From the IMG/VR virus record IMGVR_UViG_3300027800_000043, positions 1 through 28,579 of that record: a stretch of 28,579 nt of DNA; one strand, given 5' to 3'. Positions within the stretch are counted from its first letter, which is position 1, and every line of letters begins with the position of its first letter. The DNA comes from a virus. The position numbers and the translations under genes were made by a program. The notes below the pieces were generated by a model. It was given only the letters and a program-made list of their open reading frames with translations. It was not told the origin of the DNA and ran no database searches. Positions 20,338 through 28,579 of this stretch are shown one piece after another.

Positions 20338-23300
20338 ATGGCACTGGCTGACTTAGTAGTTAAATTTGGAGCGGATACTTCCGGTCTGGATAAAGGCTTT
20401 CGCCGCACCCGCGGTAATGTAGAATCTCTTAAAAGTGGTATAGCATCGCTTGTTAAAACAGGATTGAGCCTTTTGGGGCTATCTGTTGGTTTGCATAGCC
20501 TTGTTGATGCATACAAGTCATACGCCGCAATGGAATCGAATATTCAGCGTACAAACGATCTGTTTGGAGCTTCTCAGAAATATATATCTTATTTTGCTTC
20601 AAATACAGCTAAGCAGTTTGGCATAGCCGAAACCGCAGCGTATCAATACGCCTCCACTTATGGAAACTTGTTCAAATCAATAACAGCATCCAACAATGAG
20701 AACGCGAAAGTCACAATAGCGATGCTTAAAGGCTCGGCTGTGGTAGCGAGCAAGACAGGCCGGACCATGGACGATGTCATGGAGCGTATCCGCAGCGGTC
20801 TTCTTGGCAATACGGAATCAATCGAAGATTTAGGAATTAACGTTGGCGTCGCCTCGCTCCAGATGACAGATGCATTCAAGACAATTGCCAATGGACGCTC
20901 CTGGGATAAGCTTAATTACAGCGAACAGCAGCAGGTCCGCACGCTCGGAATATTGGAACAAATCACTTCGAAGTATGGCGATACTGTCACCAACAACGCG
21001 GCTTTTTCCATGTCTGTTTTATCCGGATCCTTCTCGGATTTCGGCGCTTCGGCAGGGTTATTATTAAGCGCAGTTATCAATCCAATAATCAATGGACTTA
21101 TCATTGTCGTACGAGCAGCTACCGCTGCGACTAAGGCGATAGGAAACTTCCTGGGCATAAAATTCAACACAACAACAAGTGACGAAGCGGATAGCATTGC
21201 GGCAGCCAATAATGATATTGCCACTTCGGCTAATAAGGCAACAGCTGCTTCAGCCAAACAGAAGAAAGCTCTAATGGGTTTTCAGGAACTCAACATAGCA
21301 GACTTCGGTTCTTCAAAATCAACAGCAGCAGATACCTCCGGAGGATCTTCAGCATCTACCGGATCGTCAGTGTTTGATAGTATTGCGATGCCCGAATATG
21401 AAGCACCGGCAATCGATACCGACTCTGCAGAAGCATCCATTGCTAAATTCGTTGGTCTCTTCAATTTTGAGCCCATTAAGCAGTCGTGGCAGAATTTAAA
21501 AACCGCATTGTCGCCTATAGGAGAAAAGGTTGGCGAAGGTCTTAAGTGGCTCTGGGATAATGTTCTCGTGCCATTCTCGCAGTGGACTATATCTGATCTT
21601 ATCCCTTCATTTCTTGATGGATTGTCGGCTGGAATAGGGGTTTTAAATTCAGTGATCGATGCCTTAACTCCATTAGGACAGTGGCTCTGGGATTCGTTTC
21701 TACAGCCAATAGCACAGTGGACAGGCGGAACAATCATATCTATTCTCAAAGGGCTTGCAGACGGACTCACGGCTGTTTCAACGTGGATTCAAAACAATCA
21801 GCAAGCGGTAGAGGTCCTAGCTATTATTATAGGATCTTTTGCAGCGGCCTGGGGCATATTATCCGCTGCAGTAACCATCTGGAATGTCGTGTCAGCCATT
21901 GCCACGGGTATTACGACCGCCTTTGGTGCTGCGGTTGCTTTTCTCACTTCGCCGGTCTTTCTTGTCGTCCTTGCGATCGCTGCACTGATCGCAATCGGTG
22001 TGCTTCTATACAAGAATTGGGATACGGTATCTGCATGGCTGACCAGCGTGTGGGAGGGAATAAAGACTACAGCGGTCAATGTCTGGAATTCAATCAAAGA
22101 TTTCTTCGTTCAATGGGGTCCGCTTATCCTTGCGATTCTAGGCGGTCCGATCGCATTGCTTGTATACGCTATCGTAAAAAACTGGGATGCGATCAAGGCA
22201 AAAACCGTCGAGATTTTCAACTCGGTTTATAATTTTCTGACCGGAATACTTACCTCAATTTCCGCGTGGTTGACCAGCGCGTGGGAGGGTATAAAAACGA
22301 CGGCGGTAAACGTCTGGAACTCAATTAAAGATTTCTTCGTTCAGTGGGGTCCGCTTATCCTTGCGATTCTTGGCGGTCCGATCGCATTGCTTGCATACGC
22401 TATCGTAAAAAACTGGGATGCGATCAAGGCAAAAACCGTCGAGATTTTCAATTCGGTTTATAATTTTCTGACCGGAATATTAACCACATTATCCGCATGG
22501 TTGACCAGCGCGTGGGAGGGAATAAAGACTACAGCGGTCAATGTCTGGAATTCAATCAAAGATTTCTTCGTTCAATGGGGTCCGCTTATCCTTGCGATTC
22601 TTGGCGGTCCGATCGCATTGCTTGTGTACGCAATCGTAAAAAACTGGGATGAGATCAAGTCGAAGACCGTTGAGATTTTCAACTCGGTTTATAGTTTTCT
22701 TCTCGGGATTTTTACCACAATTCGCGATGGTGTTGTCAATGCCTGGACGGCAATTCGCGACTTTTTTGTCGGCACTTTAAACGGTATAAAAAACACTTTT
22801 ACAAGCAGTTTTAATGCTGTTTCATCCTTCGTTTCTGGGATTTGGACAACGATTTCAACCAATGCAAAAAATAGTTGGAATGCCTTGATATCATTTTTTA
22901 CAGGAATCAAAGACAAGATCCAGGGCATCTTTTCTGGAGTCGGTTCTTTCGTGTCCAATATTTGGGATGGGCTCTCTAATGGATTCAAAAACTCAATTAA
23001 CACAATTATATCCGGGCTGAATGTATTTGTTCGTGGTATCAACAAGATCAAGTTTGACATACCTTCTTGGGTTCCGGTTATCGGAGGAAAGACATTCAGT
23101 CTGGCGATTCCGGAGATCCCTAAGCTCGCCAAAGGTGGTATCACCACAGGTGCCACGATCGCACAGATCGGCGAGGCCGGTACCGAAGCAGTTCTTCCTT
23201 TGGAAAACAATACAGGGTGGATGGACACGCTCGCGGACCGCCTTGGACTTAAGCTTCAAGCAATGTTCTCCCGGAATACCAACGGGCAGCAGATCATTCA

Positions 23301-23394
23301 AATCTATATCGGAAACAGACTGTTGAGAGAAATCCTACTCGAAGAAGCAAACGCTGCCACGCTTCAGGCGGGAAAGTCAATCTTTCAGATTTAG
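20338..23394 (+). CDS. Tape measure protein
   Basis: This 1018-aa protein sets tail length; at about 0.15 nm per residue the tail would be near 150 nm. The N-terminal part (ALADLVVKFGADTSGLDKGF) is typical, and helices follow with small-residue-rich sequence. Residues about 500-570 contain strongly hydrophobic segments (VEVLAIIIGSFAAAWGILSA, FLVVLAIAALIAIGVLLY). Three near-identical 77-residue repeats follow. The end has AKGGITTGATIAQIGEAGTEAVLPLEN, a common tape measure signature. ATG 20338 follows GGGGGTG; the TTG 20323 upstream is less likely. Confidence 0.9.
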   Translation: MALADLVVKFGADTSGLDKGFRRTRGNVESLKSGIASLVKTGLSLLGLSVGLHSLVDAYKSYAAMESNIQRTNDLFGASQKYISYFASNTAKQFGIAETAAYQYASTYGNLFKSITASNNENAKVTIAMLKGSAVVASKTGRTMDDVMERIRSGLLGNTESIEDLGINVGVASLQMTDAFKTIANGRSWDKLNYSEQQQVRTLGILEQITSKYGDTVTNNAAFSMSVLSGSFSDFGASAGLLLSAVINPIINGLIIVVRAATAATKAIGNFLGIKFNTTTSDEADSIAAANNDIATSANKATAASAKQKKALMGFQELNIADFGSSKSTAADTSGGSSASTGSSVFDSIAMPEYEAPAIDTDSAEASIAKFVGLFNFEPIKQSWQNLKTALSPIGEKVGEGLKWLWDNVLVPFSQWTISDLIPSFLDGLSAGIGVLNSVIDALTPLGQWLWDSFLQPIAQWTGGTIISILKGLADGLTAVSTWIQNNQQAVEVLAIIIGSFAAAWGILSAAVTIWNVVSAIATGITTAFGAAVAFLTSPVFLVVLAIAALIAIGVLLYKNWDTVSAWLTSVWEGIKTTAVNVWNSIKDFFVQWGPLILAILGGPIALLVYAIVKNWDAIKAKTVEIFNSVYNFLTGILTSISAWLTSAWEGIKTTAVNVWNSIKDFFVQWGPLILAILGGPIALLAYAIVKNWDAIKAKTVEIFNSVYNFLTGILTTLSAWLTSAWEGIKTTAVNVWNSIKDFFVQWGPLILAILGGPIALLVYAIVKNWDEIKSKTVEIFNSVYSFLLGIFTTIRDGVVNAWTAIRDFFVGTLNGIKNTFTSSFNAVSSFVSGIWTTISTNAKNSWNALISFFTGIKDKIQGIFSGVGSFVSNIWDGLSNGFKNSINTIISGLNVFVRGINKIKFDIPSWVPVIGGKTFSLAIPEIPKLAKGGITTGATIAQIGEAGTEAVLPLENNTGWMDTLADRLGLKLQAMFSRNTNGQQIIQIYIGNRLLREILLEEANAATLQAGKSIFQI
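22036..22728 (+). repeat. Three tandem 231-bp repeats in the tape measure gene
   Basis: Copies begin at 22036, 22267 and 22498 (77 codons each) with WLTS-V/A-WEGIKTTAVNVWNSIK, FFVQWGPLILAILGGPIALL and KTVEIFNSVY. Copies 1 and 3 are identical at the DNA level for about 80 bases in the middle. The last copy degrades at its end. The near-identity implies recent duplication or gene conversion, a known way of changing tail length. Confidence 0.85.
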
Positions 23395-23402
23395 GAGTAG
23401 TT

Positions 23403-23783
23403 ATGGGCGTTTTACTTAAAATCAATGATGTCGATATTCGTGATCCGACCTCGTACGAATGGCAATTTATGGATGTTTCATCAGAAGACTCCGGAATGTC
23501 TGAAGACTATAAAAACATCAAGGATATTCAGAAGTCTTTTCGGAAGCTCGTATGCAGCTGGACCAACCTCTCCTTTTCCGATGCATCCGCTATCTTGAAG
23601 GCGATTCGTCCTCCTTTAAATTCCAAAAACCCCTATATCAAGCTCTGGTATCTTGATGCCGAGGCCGGCGCATGGATAGAAAAATGGTTTACCTGCGGCG
23701 ATAGGTCTCTGCCACTCGAGATGAATGCTAAAAACAGGTGGGACTCGTTAAGTGTCAATTTCATTGAAAGGGATGGTGAGTAG
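23403..23783 (+). CDS. Distal-tail-associated protein (DUF6711-like)
   Basis: The 126-aa product follows the tape measure, where siphophages encode distal tail components. It begins VLLKINDVDIRDPTSYEW and has SFRKLVCSWTNLSFSDASAIL, then NPYIKLWYLDAEAGAWIEKWF and RWDSLSVNFIERDG. This resembles a short phage family I remember as DUF6711 rather than a full Dit protein. GGAGTAG precedes the ATG. Confidence 0.6.
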   Translation: MGVLLKINDVDIRDPTSYEWQFMDVSSEDSGMSEDYKNIKDIQKSFRKLVCSWTNLSFSDASAILKAIRPPLNSKNPYIKLWYLDAEAGAWIEKWFTCGDRSLPLEMNAKNRWDSLSVNFIERDGE

Positions 23784-23785
23784 AG

Positions 23786-25999
23786 ATGTATCCGTGTCCG
23801 TCTTCCTATTTGGAATCGATAGCCGATCCCTTTCAACAGAAAGAATGGCATTTAAGCGGAACGATACATTCCCCTTCGGGACCGATTATCCTCGCCGATT
23901 CGGATTTTGTCGCCGGATCGCTTCAGTACTCTGAGGCATCCGTATCCGGAAATGTTATCGAGCTTGGTTCCGTATACATTTCCGATGCATCTTTCTCCAT
24001 TAAGGCAGACAGAGACGAATACGATGCCATGCAGTTCAAAAGGTCTAACATCGATCTCTATGTAGCCTGTTCCTTGCCTGACAATTCTGTTTTTCAGATC
24101 CCGCTTGGCAAGTTCATCATTACTTCCGCCTCTCTTCCGACATCGACAATAGAAATTAAGTGCCTGGATTACCTTATAAAGTTTGAGGTTCCGTTTTCCG
24201 GAATCAATATTACGTATCCGACAACACCTAGAGATATAATCATCGAAATGGCATTCCAGCTTGGAATAGATGTAGCACCGTTCCCCGTTTTGGTAAACAG
24301 CGACTATATTGTTGCGGCACCTCCAACTGGAAATCTTTCGTGCCGGCAGGCTCTTGCGTACTGTGCTGCTATGCTCGGATGCAATGCCCGTATGAACCGT
24401 CAGGGCCTTCTGGAACTCTATTGGTACGCGGATCAGCGTCAAGCCATCGAGTATTCAGCGGGAAAGTCTGAGATCGATGCGGGAACAATTGACAATCAGT
24501 TAGGAAACATGGCTGTTTTTGATGCCGGATATGTCAATCAGAGTGTATTTAAACAGGTGTTCGATCCTGGTTCCAGAAAATCGTTTGTTCTGACTGGATA
24601 CCAAGTAATTATTTCTGGAATTCAGTATGAAGATACCAATGTGGTTTACCAAGTTGGAAGTGATCGGTATTCGATTAAGCTTGATCAGAACCCTTTTATG
24701 ATCGGTAATATATCCACAGTTATTCAGAATTTATGGATTAAAATCGGACCGATGTCCTATATGCCGTATGCGGCTACAGTGCTCTCCAATCCAGCTTTGC
24801 AAGCTGGAGACAATGTCAAGTTTACGACCCGCGATGGACTGAAATCGTATATGAGTATTGTCACAAGTCTGGTGTATAAGTTTCGCGGTCGCATGGACCT
24901 TAAGGCTGTTGGAGAGGCCGAAGAAACCGCCAATTCTATGAGCCCAATGAAGTCAGCCATTTCGAAGATTTCACAGTCGCTAAAAAGCACCATGCAAGAG
25001 CAAGGAAACTATCAAGCGGCGGCAGCGAAATTTACATCCCTTATGGCCGGCGCCCTGGGCGGGTACCCAATTACAACAGACACGGCATTTTACATCGCGG
25101 ATAATCCGGATCTTGATGCTGCACAAACGGTCTGGTGTTGGAATATCAACGGCTTTGGCAAATCTGTAACGGGCAAGGATGGACCCTATATTACTGGCAT
25201 CGGAGCAGATAATTCGATAATTGCTTGGCTGGCTACGTTTGGCATTGTGAAGGCCGAAAACATCAAAGTCGGAGGCTCTGGAACATCCGGTACGCTTTTC
25301 GTATATGATGCCGCAAATAATCCAATCATCAAGCTTGACCAGCTCGGAATTACACTGGCAAACGGCGGAAAATTGATTGGTGGTAACGGTGTGTTGTCGT
25401 CATTTATATTCACGGGCCATGGAGAACAAGGCAGTCTGGAAGGAGACTGGTGCGAGCTCGGTTTTAAAGGGTTCTCCGGAGACGGAATTATCGAACGCAG
25501 AGAAATCGCAATTGATTATTTATTGCCGGCTGACTTCATAGTTAAAGAAGCAAAAATAGAGTTCAATACTGTTTGCAGATATGCAGATGCAGCGTTCTTC
25601 GACGGTGGCATTGTTCATACCGGATTCGGTTATCCACGTGTTATTAAGGCTGCCAAAAAGGTCGCTTCTGTCGGCTTGATTCCGGTCTATAGCGCCTACA
25701 ACTCATACGAAGATGACGATTACACCAACACTGACAGATACGAAAATATATCCGATTTAGTGTTCTCTGCAGACAGTTATTCTCCTGTGTTTTTGCAGAC
25801 AACACCCCCTTCAAATGCTCAGTATATTGTCGCTAAAACATCTGCAGATATAAGCGCAAAAATTGAGGCTGGAAGCTGGAAAAGAATGATCATCTGGTGC
25901 GACGAAACATACTCAGGATCTGACACAGAAGAATGGTGGTCGTTCCAGCATTCAGGGGAAATGATAGCTCAACTCTATATAATCGGATATCTCAAATAG
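23786..25999 (+). CDS. Baseplate/tail-tip protein (hub-like)
   Basis: The 737-aa product starts 2 bases after the previous stop. Residues 1-330 look like the hub part of siphophage tail-associated proteins: beta-rich sequence with IELGSVYISDASFSIKAD, IPLGKFIITSASLPTSTIEI and LSCRQALAYCAAMLGCNARM followed by GLLELYWYAD. Residues 390-440 are helical. The C-terminal 280 residues are beta-rich and unlike the hub, probably host-interaction or structural. No lytic catalytic motif is seen. The ribosome site is weak, so coupling to the gene above is likely. Confidence 0.7.
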   Translation: MYPCPSSYLESIADPFQQKEWHLSGTIHSPSGPIILADSDFVAGSLQYSEASVSGNVIELGSVYISDASFSIKADRDEYDAMQFKRSNIDLYVACSLPDNSVFQIPLGKFIITSASLPTSTIEIKCLDYLIKFEVPFSGINITYPTTPRDIIIEMAFQLGIDVAPFPVLVNSDYIVAAPPTGNLSCRQALAYCAAMLGCNARMNRQGLLELYWYADQRQAIEYSAGKSEIDAGTIDNQLGNMAVFDAGYVNQSVFKQVFDPGSRKSFVLTGYQVIISGIQYEDTNVVYQVGSDRYSIKLDQNPFMIGNISTVIQNLWIKIGPMSYMPYAATVLSNPALQAGDNVKFTTRDGLKSYMSIVTSLVYKFRGRMDLKAVGEAEETANSMSPMKSAISKISQSLKSTMQEQGNYQAAAAKFTSLMAGALGGYPITTDTAFYIADNPDLDAAQTVWCWNINGFGKSVTGKDGPYITGIGADNSIIAWLATFGIVKAENIKVGGSGTSGTLFVYDAANNPIIKLDQLGITLANGGKLIGGNGVLSSFIFTGHGEQGSLEGDWCELGFKGFSGDGIIERREIAIDYLLPADFIVKEAKIEFNTVCRYADAAFFDGGIVHTGFGYPRVIKAAKKVASVGLIPVYSAYNSYEDDDYTNTDRYENISDLVFSADSYSPVFLQTTPPSNAQYIVAKTSADISAKIEAGSWKRMIIWCDETYSGSDTEEWWSFQHSGEMIAQLYIIGYLK

Positions 26000-26015
26000 A
26001 AACGGAGGTGTGTAT

Positions 26016-26930
26016 ATGGCCATAGAACGAATACAGGTTTTACGCGGTCTTGAAGCTTCTCTACCTGCCGCAAATATGCTGCAGGGTGAATTGTACTATG
26101 CCGTAGATACGAAGAAGCTTTGGATTGGGAATGGAGACGGAACCTGTTCCCCTGCAGATAGTGTCTTAGCCGCTTTGGTATCCAGCTTGTCGCAATCTCT
26201 ATCGAGTAAAGCAAATCTTGCATCTCCTACATTCACCGGATCTGTCACGGTTCCTGCACCGACATTAAATAATCATGCTGCTACCAAAAAATACGTAGAT
26301 GATAATGGGTCACCCTCATCTGGCTGGAAGGCCATAGCTGAGACCTGGACATACTTGTCAGCTAATAGTGTTTCGGTGCCGAGCGGAGCAGCATCGAGGT
26401 ATCAAAAAGGTGACTATATAATGATCGGACAGTCGACGACTAAGTACTTTGTTGTAACGGCGGTTTCTGACACGGCTCTGTCGCTTACCGGAGGCTCTGA
26501 TTATGTTGTCGACAACGCTGTGATCAGTGCGGTGTATTTATCACGCGTTGCTAATCCGCTTGGATTCCCAGGCGAATTTAACTATATTCCCGTTTCGACG
26601 GGATTCTCAGTAGTTCCCACTGGTGTAGTAGGCAGGTTTTCTGTCAGAGGCGGCGTATGTAGTGTATCGATCCGGCAGGCTAATAATGGAACGTCTAACA
26701 GTACGGCATTTAGTATTACTCTTCCAATACAGGCTTTGGCAGTGCCAGGCGCACAATGGATCGCGCCGGGACAAATTGTCAACAATAACGATGTACCCCC
26801 ATCCCCGGGTATGGCAATTATTAATGCCGGTGCGTACTCGATTTCGATGTATATAAATTACGCTGGGACAACGTTTACTGCGTCCGGAGGAAAGCGTGTT
26901 GGATCCATGTTTATATCGTATTCAATTTAA
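26016..26930 (+). CDS. Tail fibre / receptor-binding protein
   Basis: The 304-aa product begins with a motif frequent at the start of phage fibre proteins: IERIQVLRGLEASLPAANML then GELYYAVDTKKLWIGNGDG. A short stalk (SSLSQSLSSKANLASPTFTG) leads to NNHAATKKYVDDNG, as in T4-type fibre repeats. The remaining 200 residues are beta-rich and serine/threonine-rich, probably the receptor-binding head. No diversity-generating reverse transcriptase is nearby. ATG 26016 follows GGAGGTG at 26004-26010; GTG 26010 overlaps that site. Confidence 0.75.
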   Translation: MAIERIQVLRGLEASLPAANMLQGELYYAVDTKKLWIGNGDGTCSPADSVLAALVSSLSQSLSSKANLASPTFTGSVTVPAPTLNNHAATKKYVDDNGSPSSGWKAIAETWTYLSANSVSVPSGAASRYQKGDYIMIGQSTTKYFVVTAVSDTALSLTGGSDYVVDNAVISAVYLSRVANPLGFPGEFNYIPVSTGFSVVPTGVVGRFSVRGGVCSVSIRQANNGTSNSTAFSITLPIQALAVPGAQWIAPGQIVNNNDVPPSPGMAIINAGAYSISMYINYAGTTFTASGGKRVGSMFISYSI

Positions 26931-26955
26931 ACCACTTGTGTTGTTTATCGGAATC

Positions 26956-26977
26956 AAGACCTTTGGGTCTTTTTTTA
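26956..26977 (+). terminator. Terminator between fibre and lysis genes
   Basis: AAGACC (26956-26961) pairs with GGTCTT (26966-26971) around TTTG, and a T run follows to 26977. This classical element separates tail genes from holin and lysozyme, so lysis genes may need readthrough or their own promoter. Confidence 0.82.
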
Positions 26978-27011
26978 GTTCAAAAAACAATGAAAAACGG
27001 AGGAATTTACT

Positions 27012-27395
27012 ATGAACTGGACTGAAATCATCGTCGCTTTTATCACACTTGTTCTTGCCCCTATTGCTGTTTTACTGACCAAATCGATACTTTCTGCTAT
27101 GTCCGCGTCCACCAAGGATACCCTGTTACAGTCAGTTATCGCCGACGTCGAAACGGCAGTTCCAACAGCCGCTGATTGTCTGACACAGACAGTAGTAGCT
27201 GAATTGAAAGCGTTATCCTTGGACGGAAAATTAACATCTGAAGACGCAAAAGCAGTAATGAAAACGGCGGTTGAAAAAGCCTTCTCCATGCTTGCTCAAT
27301 CAACAATTATATATATTAAGCAACAGGGGAAAGACCCGTATGAATATCTCGAGGACAAGATAGAAGCGTACCTTACTTCAATACAACGGAGGTAG
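27012..27395 (+). CDS. Holin, LLH type
   Basis: The 127-aa product has one N-terminal membrane helix (WTEIIVAFITLVLAPIAVLL, residues 3-22) and a long amphipathic helical remainder ending with QQGKDPYEYLEDKIEAYL. This matches the LL-H-type holin family of Gram-positive phages. It should perforate the membrane for the lysozyme downstream. GGAGG precedes the ATG, and the lysozyme start is 4 bases after its stop. Confidence 0.85.
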   Translation: MNWTEIIVAFITLVLAPIAVLLTKSILSAMSASTKDTLLQSVIADVETAVPTAADCLTQTVVAELKALSLDGKLTSEDAKAVMKTAVEKAFSMLAQSTIIYIKQQGKDPYEYLEDKIEAYLTSIQRR

Positions 27396-27399
27396 AGAA

Positions 27400-28248
27400 A
27401 TGAAATTAACTGCCGGCTCCCAAGGGTTTGATATATCCCATCATCAATCGATTAATTATGACGGGATGATGAAGGCAAAAGCGGCGGGGTATAGCTTCGT
27501 TTTTATACGGGCCAGCCACGGATTCAACAAAGACAAGAAGTTTGAAAAACACTATTCAGCCGCTAAGGCTGCTGGACTCCAGGTCGGGACATATTCCTAT
27601 TACTACTATAAGGACGATGCGGACTCCAAACGGGAGACGGAGACGTTTCTCAAAGCTATTGATGGCAAGCACTTTGACTTTCCTGTCTGCGTTGACGCCG
27701 AGAATCGAGGAGAGTATGCGCGAGGCAGGCATCTCGGTGCGCTACCTTACACTACAATCACAGACCGGGTTCTTGCGGCGCTGTCTGCTATTAAAGCGGC
27801 GGGCTTTAGGACAGGCCTATACTGCGATGTCAACTGGGCAAAAACTAAGATGCAGATGGAACGCATCCCGTCTGACTGCACCGTGTGGCTCGCAGACTGG
27901 GCAGGAAAACTTGACTATTCCGACCGCTGTGAGATTCGGCAGTATTCTGACAACATTGCGATTCCCGGTGTCGGTAGTGGCATCGATGCGAATCGGCTAC
28001 TTGTCGACTTCGCTACGGAGGTCATCGGCGGTGCGTTCGGTGTGATTGTGAACTGTATGTTTTGGTGTAACCGTCGAATGGGACCATCTACAGATACCCA
28101 AAAGATGGGTAAAGCTACGCGCGGCCTTGATATTTTTATCAACGGCAAACGTTACGTCAAAGGCGTGCTCTGGTATCACGACAGCGACGGCACATGGCTG
28201 CACAGCAAATTTGTTCAGACCAATCCCGACGAGATCCCTTATATGTAA
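27400..28248 (+). CDS. Endolysin, GH25 lysozyme
   Basis: This 282-aa muramidase begins GFDISHHQ (Asp11), and has FVFIRASHGFNKDKKF, VGTYSYYYYKDDADSKRE and FPVCVDAENR (Asp99, Glu101), the expected GH25 acidic residues. WLADWAGKL and IRQYSDN complete the barrel by about residue 210. The last 65 residues (MFWCNRRMGPST to the end) form a separate small domain with two Cys and aromatic repeats, presumably for cell-wall binding. There is no signal peptide, so it depends on the holin. GGAGGTAGAGA precedes the ATG. Confidence 0.9.
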   Translation: MKLTAGSQGFDISHHQSINYDGMMKAKAAGYSFVFIRASHGFNKDKKFEKHYSAAKAAGLQVGTYSYYYYKDDADSKRETETFLKAIDGKHFDFPVCVDAENRGEYARGRHLGALPYTTITDRVLAALSAIKAAGFRTGLYCDVNWAKTKMQMERIPSDCTVWLADWAGKLDYSDRCEIRQYSDNIAIPGVGSGIDANRLLVDFATEVIGGAFGVIVNCMFWCNRRMGPSTDTQKMGKATRGLDIFINGKRYVKGVLWYHDSDGTWLHSKFVQTNPDEIPYM

Positions 28249-28252
28249 AATG

Positions 28253-28287
28253 AGCCGCTCATCCTTTGGGGTGGGCGGCTTTATTTA
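28253..28287 (+). terminator. Terminator after the endolysin
   Basis: AGCCGCTCATCC (28253-28264) pairs with GGGTGGGCGGCT (28269-28280) over 12 bases with two G-T pairs, followed by TTATTT. It ends the rightward transcript before the right end. Confidence 0.82.
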
Positions 28288-28332
28288 AATGATCTTTTAA
28301 TAGCATTTTTAGTTTGTTGACAATTGGTTTTT

Positions 28333-28380
28333 TGGTTTTAAATTTTGTGTTTAAAGTGATAAGGTCACATTTAAAAACCA
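28333..28380. repeat. Long imperfect inverted repeat in the right end
   Basis: TGGTTTTAAAT (28333-28343) faces ATTTAAAAACCA (28369-28380) with one inserted base. Inside, TTTAAAGTGA and TCACATTTAAA form a second nested dyad. The 50-base region is non-coding and close to the right transposition end, so it may bind a protein in the transpososome or be a second bidirectional terminator. Confidence 0.45.
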
Positions 28381-28400
28381 GTTTAATTAACTAATAATCT

Positions 28401-28424
28401 AGATTTTTATGTTTTGCTTGCAAG
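28401..28424 (+). repeat. Right-end transposase-type site
   Basis: This 24-base stretch matches 239..262 at 20 positions and ends 15 bases before the phage end. Its TTGCTTGCAA core is a palindrome. It is the likely R1 or R2 site for transposase A. Confidence 0.55.
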
Positions 28425-28439
28425 TTATTTATATTTTGC
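28425..28439 (-). repeat. Right terminal inverted repeat
   Basis: The end TATTTTGC (28432-28439) is the complement of GCAAAATA at 118-125. Beyond it the sequence becomes GC-rich and encodes a bacterial protein, which sets the boundary. Confidence 0.6.
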
Positions 28440-28441
28440 GC

Positions 28442-28579
28442 GCGACGCCACACAACGACAACAACCGGCAGATCGTCTACGGACTGCAGGCGGTCGCAAG
28501 AGGAGGACTTTTCGGGCGCGGGATCGGAAACGGAAGCCCGGGCGGTATACCGCTCGCTTCTTCGGATATGATCTTTTCG
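28442..28579 (+). CDS. Host FtsW/RodA/SpoVE-family protein, internal fragment
   Basis: Past the phage end an open frame runs to the window edge. It reads RQIVYGLQAVARGGLFGRG then IGNGSPGGIPLASSDMIFS, the conserved segment of SEDS glycosyltransferases (pattern Q-x-GL-A-A-x-GG-L-G-G-G and IP-x-x-x-SDxIF). These membrane enzymes polymerise peptidoglycan. The coding part upstream is missing, as if the phage had interrupted it, but the left flank does not contain the matching N-terminal portion. Confidence 0.75.

Larger units (their letters stand above)
118..28439. mobile_element. Complete Mu-like transposable prophage/phage genome
   Basis: The outer limits are set by a short inverted terminal repeat: GCAAAATA at 118-125 on the + strand and its complement TATTTTGC at 28432-28439. 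Less exact similarity (TAAAAA-rich with CAAAC) continues inward for about 35 bases. Inside lie a full Mu-type early region (repressor, A, B, GemA, Mor), packaging, head, tail and lysis genes, and no tyrosine or serine integrase. Mu-family phages insert by DDE transposition and duplicate 5 bases of target. The 5 bases outside each end here (ttcat and gcgcg) differ, so the two flanks need not come from one insertion site. Exact termini could be off by one or two bases, since TG...CA ends are not perfectly met. Confidence 0.85.

Noticed and set aside
26016-26930. Diversity-generating retroelement acting on the fibre gene
   Set aside because: The N-terminal motif resembles that of variable fibre proteins, but there is no reverse transcriptase, no template repeat and no adenine-rich variable repeat in the window.

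Overview
The window holds what looks like a complete transposable (Mu-like) temperate phage of about 28.3 kb, at roughly 118..28439, with about 120-140 bases of bacterial DNA at each edge. No integrase is seen. The phage carries a Mu-type DDE transposase (A) with its AAA+ partner (B), and its ends carry related transposase-type sites. The host is probably a Clostridia-type Firmicute: AGGAGG ribosome sites are strong throughout, holin and GH25 lysozyme are of Gram-positive phage type, and the right flank encodes part of an FtsW/RodA/SpoVE protein. The exact host is not determined.

Layout. (1) 118..483, non-coding left end: terminal repeat, an internal end site, a small terminator, about 11-bp-phased TTAAAAC repeats and GCGGACAT repeats. 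(2) 484..1526, lysogeny switch: leftward CI/S24-type repressor, divergent operator region with a perfect palindrome, and a small Cro/Ner-like protein. (3) 1594..2584, five tiny accessory genes, including a zinc ribbon and a membrane peptide. (4) 2654..8883, early replication operon: transposase A, ATPase B, a tiny membrane peptide, two likely helicase-recruitment proteins, MazG-like, AbrB-like, a 250-aa unknown, GemA-like and a Mor/C-like activator, closed by a strong terminator at 8925..8959. (5) 8974..10735: a membrane/coiled-coil protein, a winged-helix-like protein, a Mu gp27-like small terminase and a NusG paralog. (6) 10736..10960: a structured, repeat-bearing leader. (7) 10961..26930, virion genes: large terminase, SPP1-type portal, minor capsid protein with a toxin-like tail plus a possible immunity gene, scaffold, capsid, connectors, tail tube, frameshifted tail chaperones, tape measure, baseplate and fibre proteins. 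(8) 27012..28248: holin and endolysin, then a terminator and the AT-rich right end.

How it works together: the repressor and Ner-like protein decide lysogeny versus lysis. A and B replicate the genome by transposition, with phage-encoded loader-type proteins probably recruiting the host helicase. The Mor-like activator should turn on the next block. The NusG paralog sits directly before a leader with a two-part stem-loop, and the late operon behind it contains intrinsic terminators, which suggests processive antitermination of late transcription (inference). The head and tail genes are of the SPP1/lactococcal siphophage kind rather than the Mu contractile kind, so this is a chimera: Mu-type replication with a siphovirus-type virion.

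The observations I rate highest are the NusG-paralog/leader system and the toxin-like C-terminus of the minor capsid protein with its small downstream gene.
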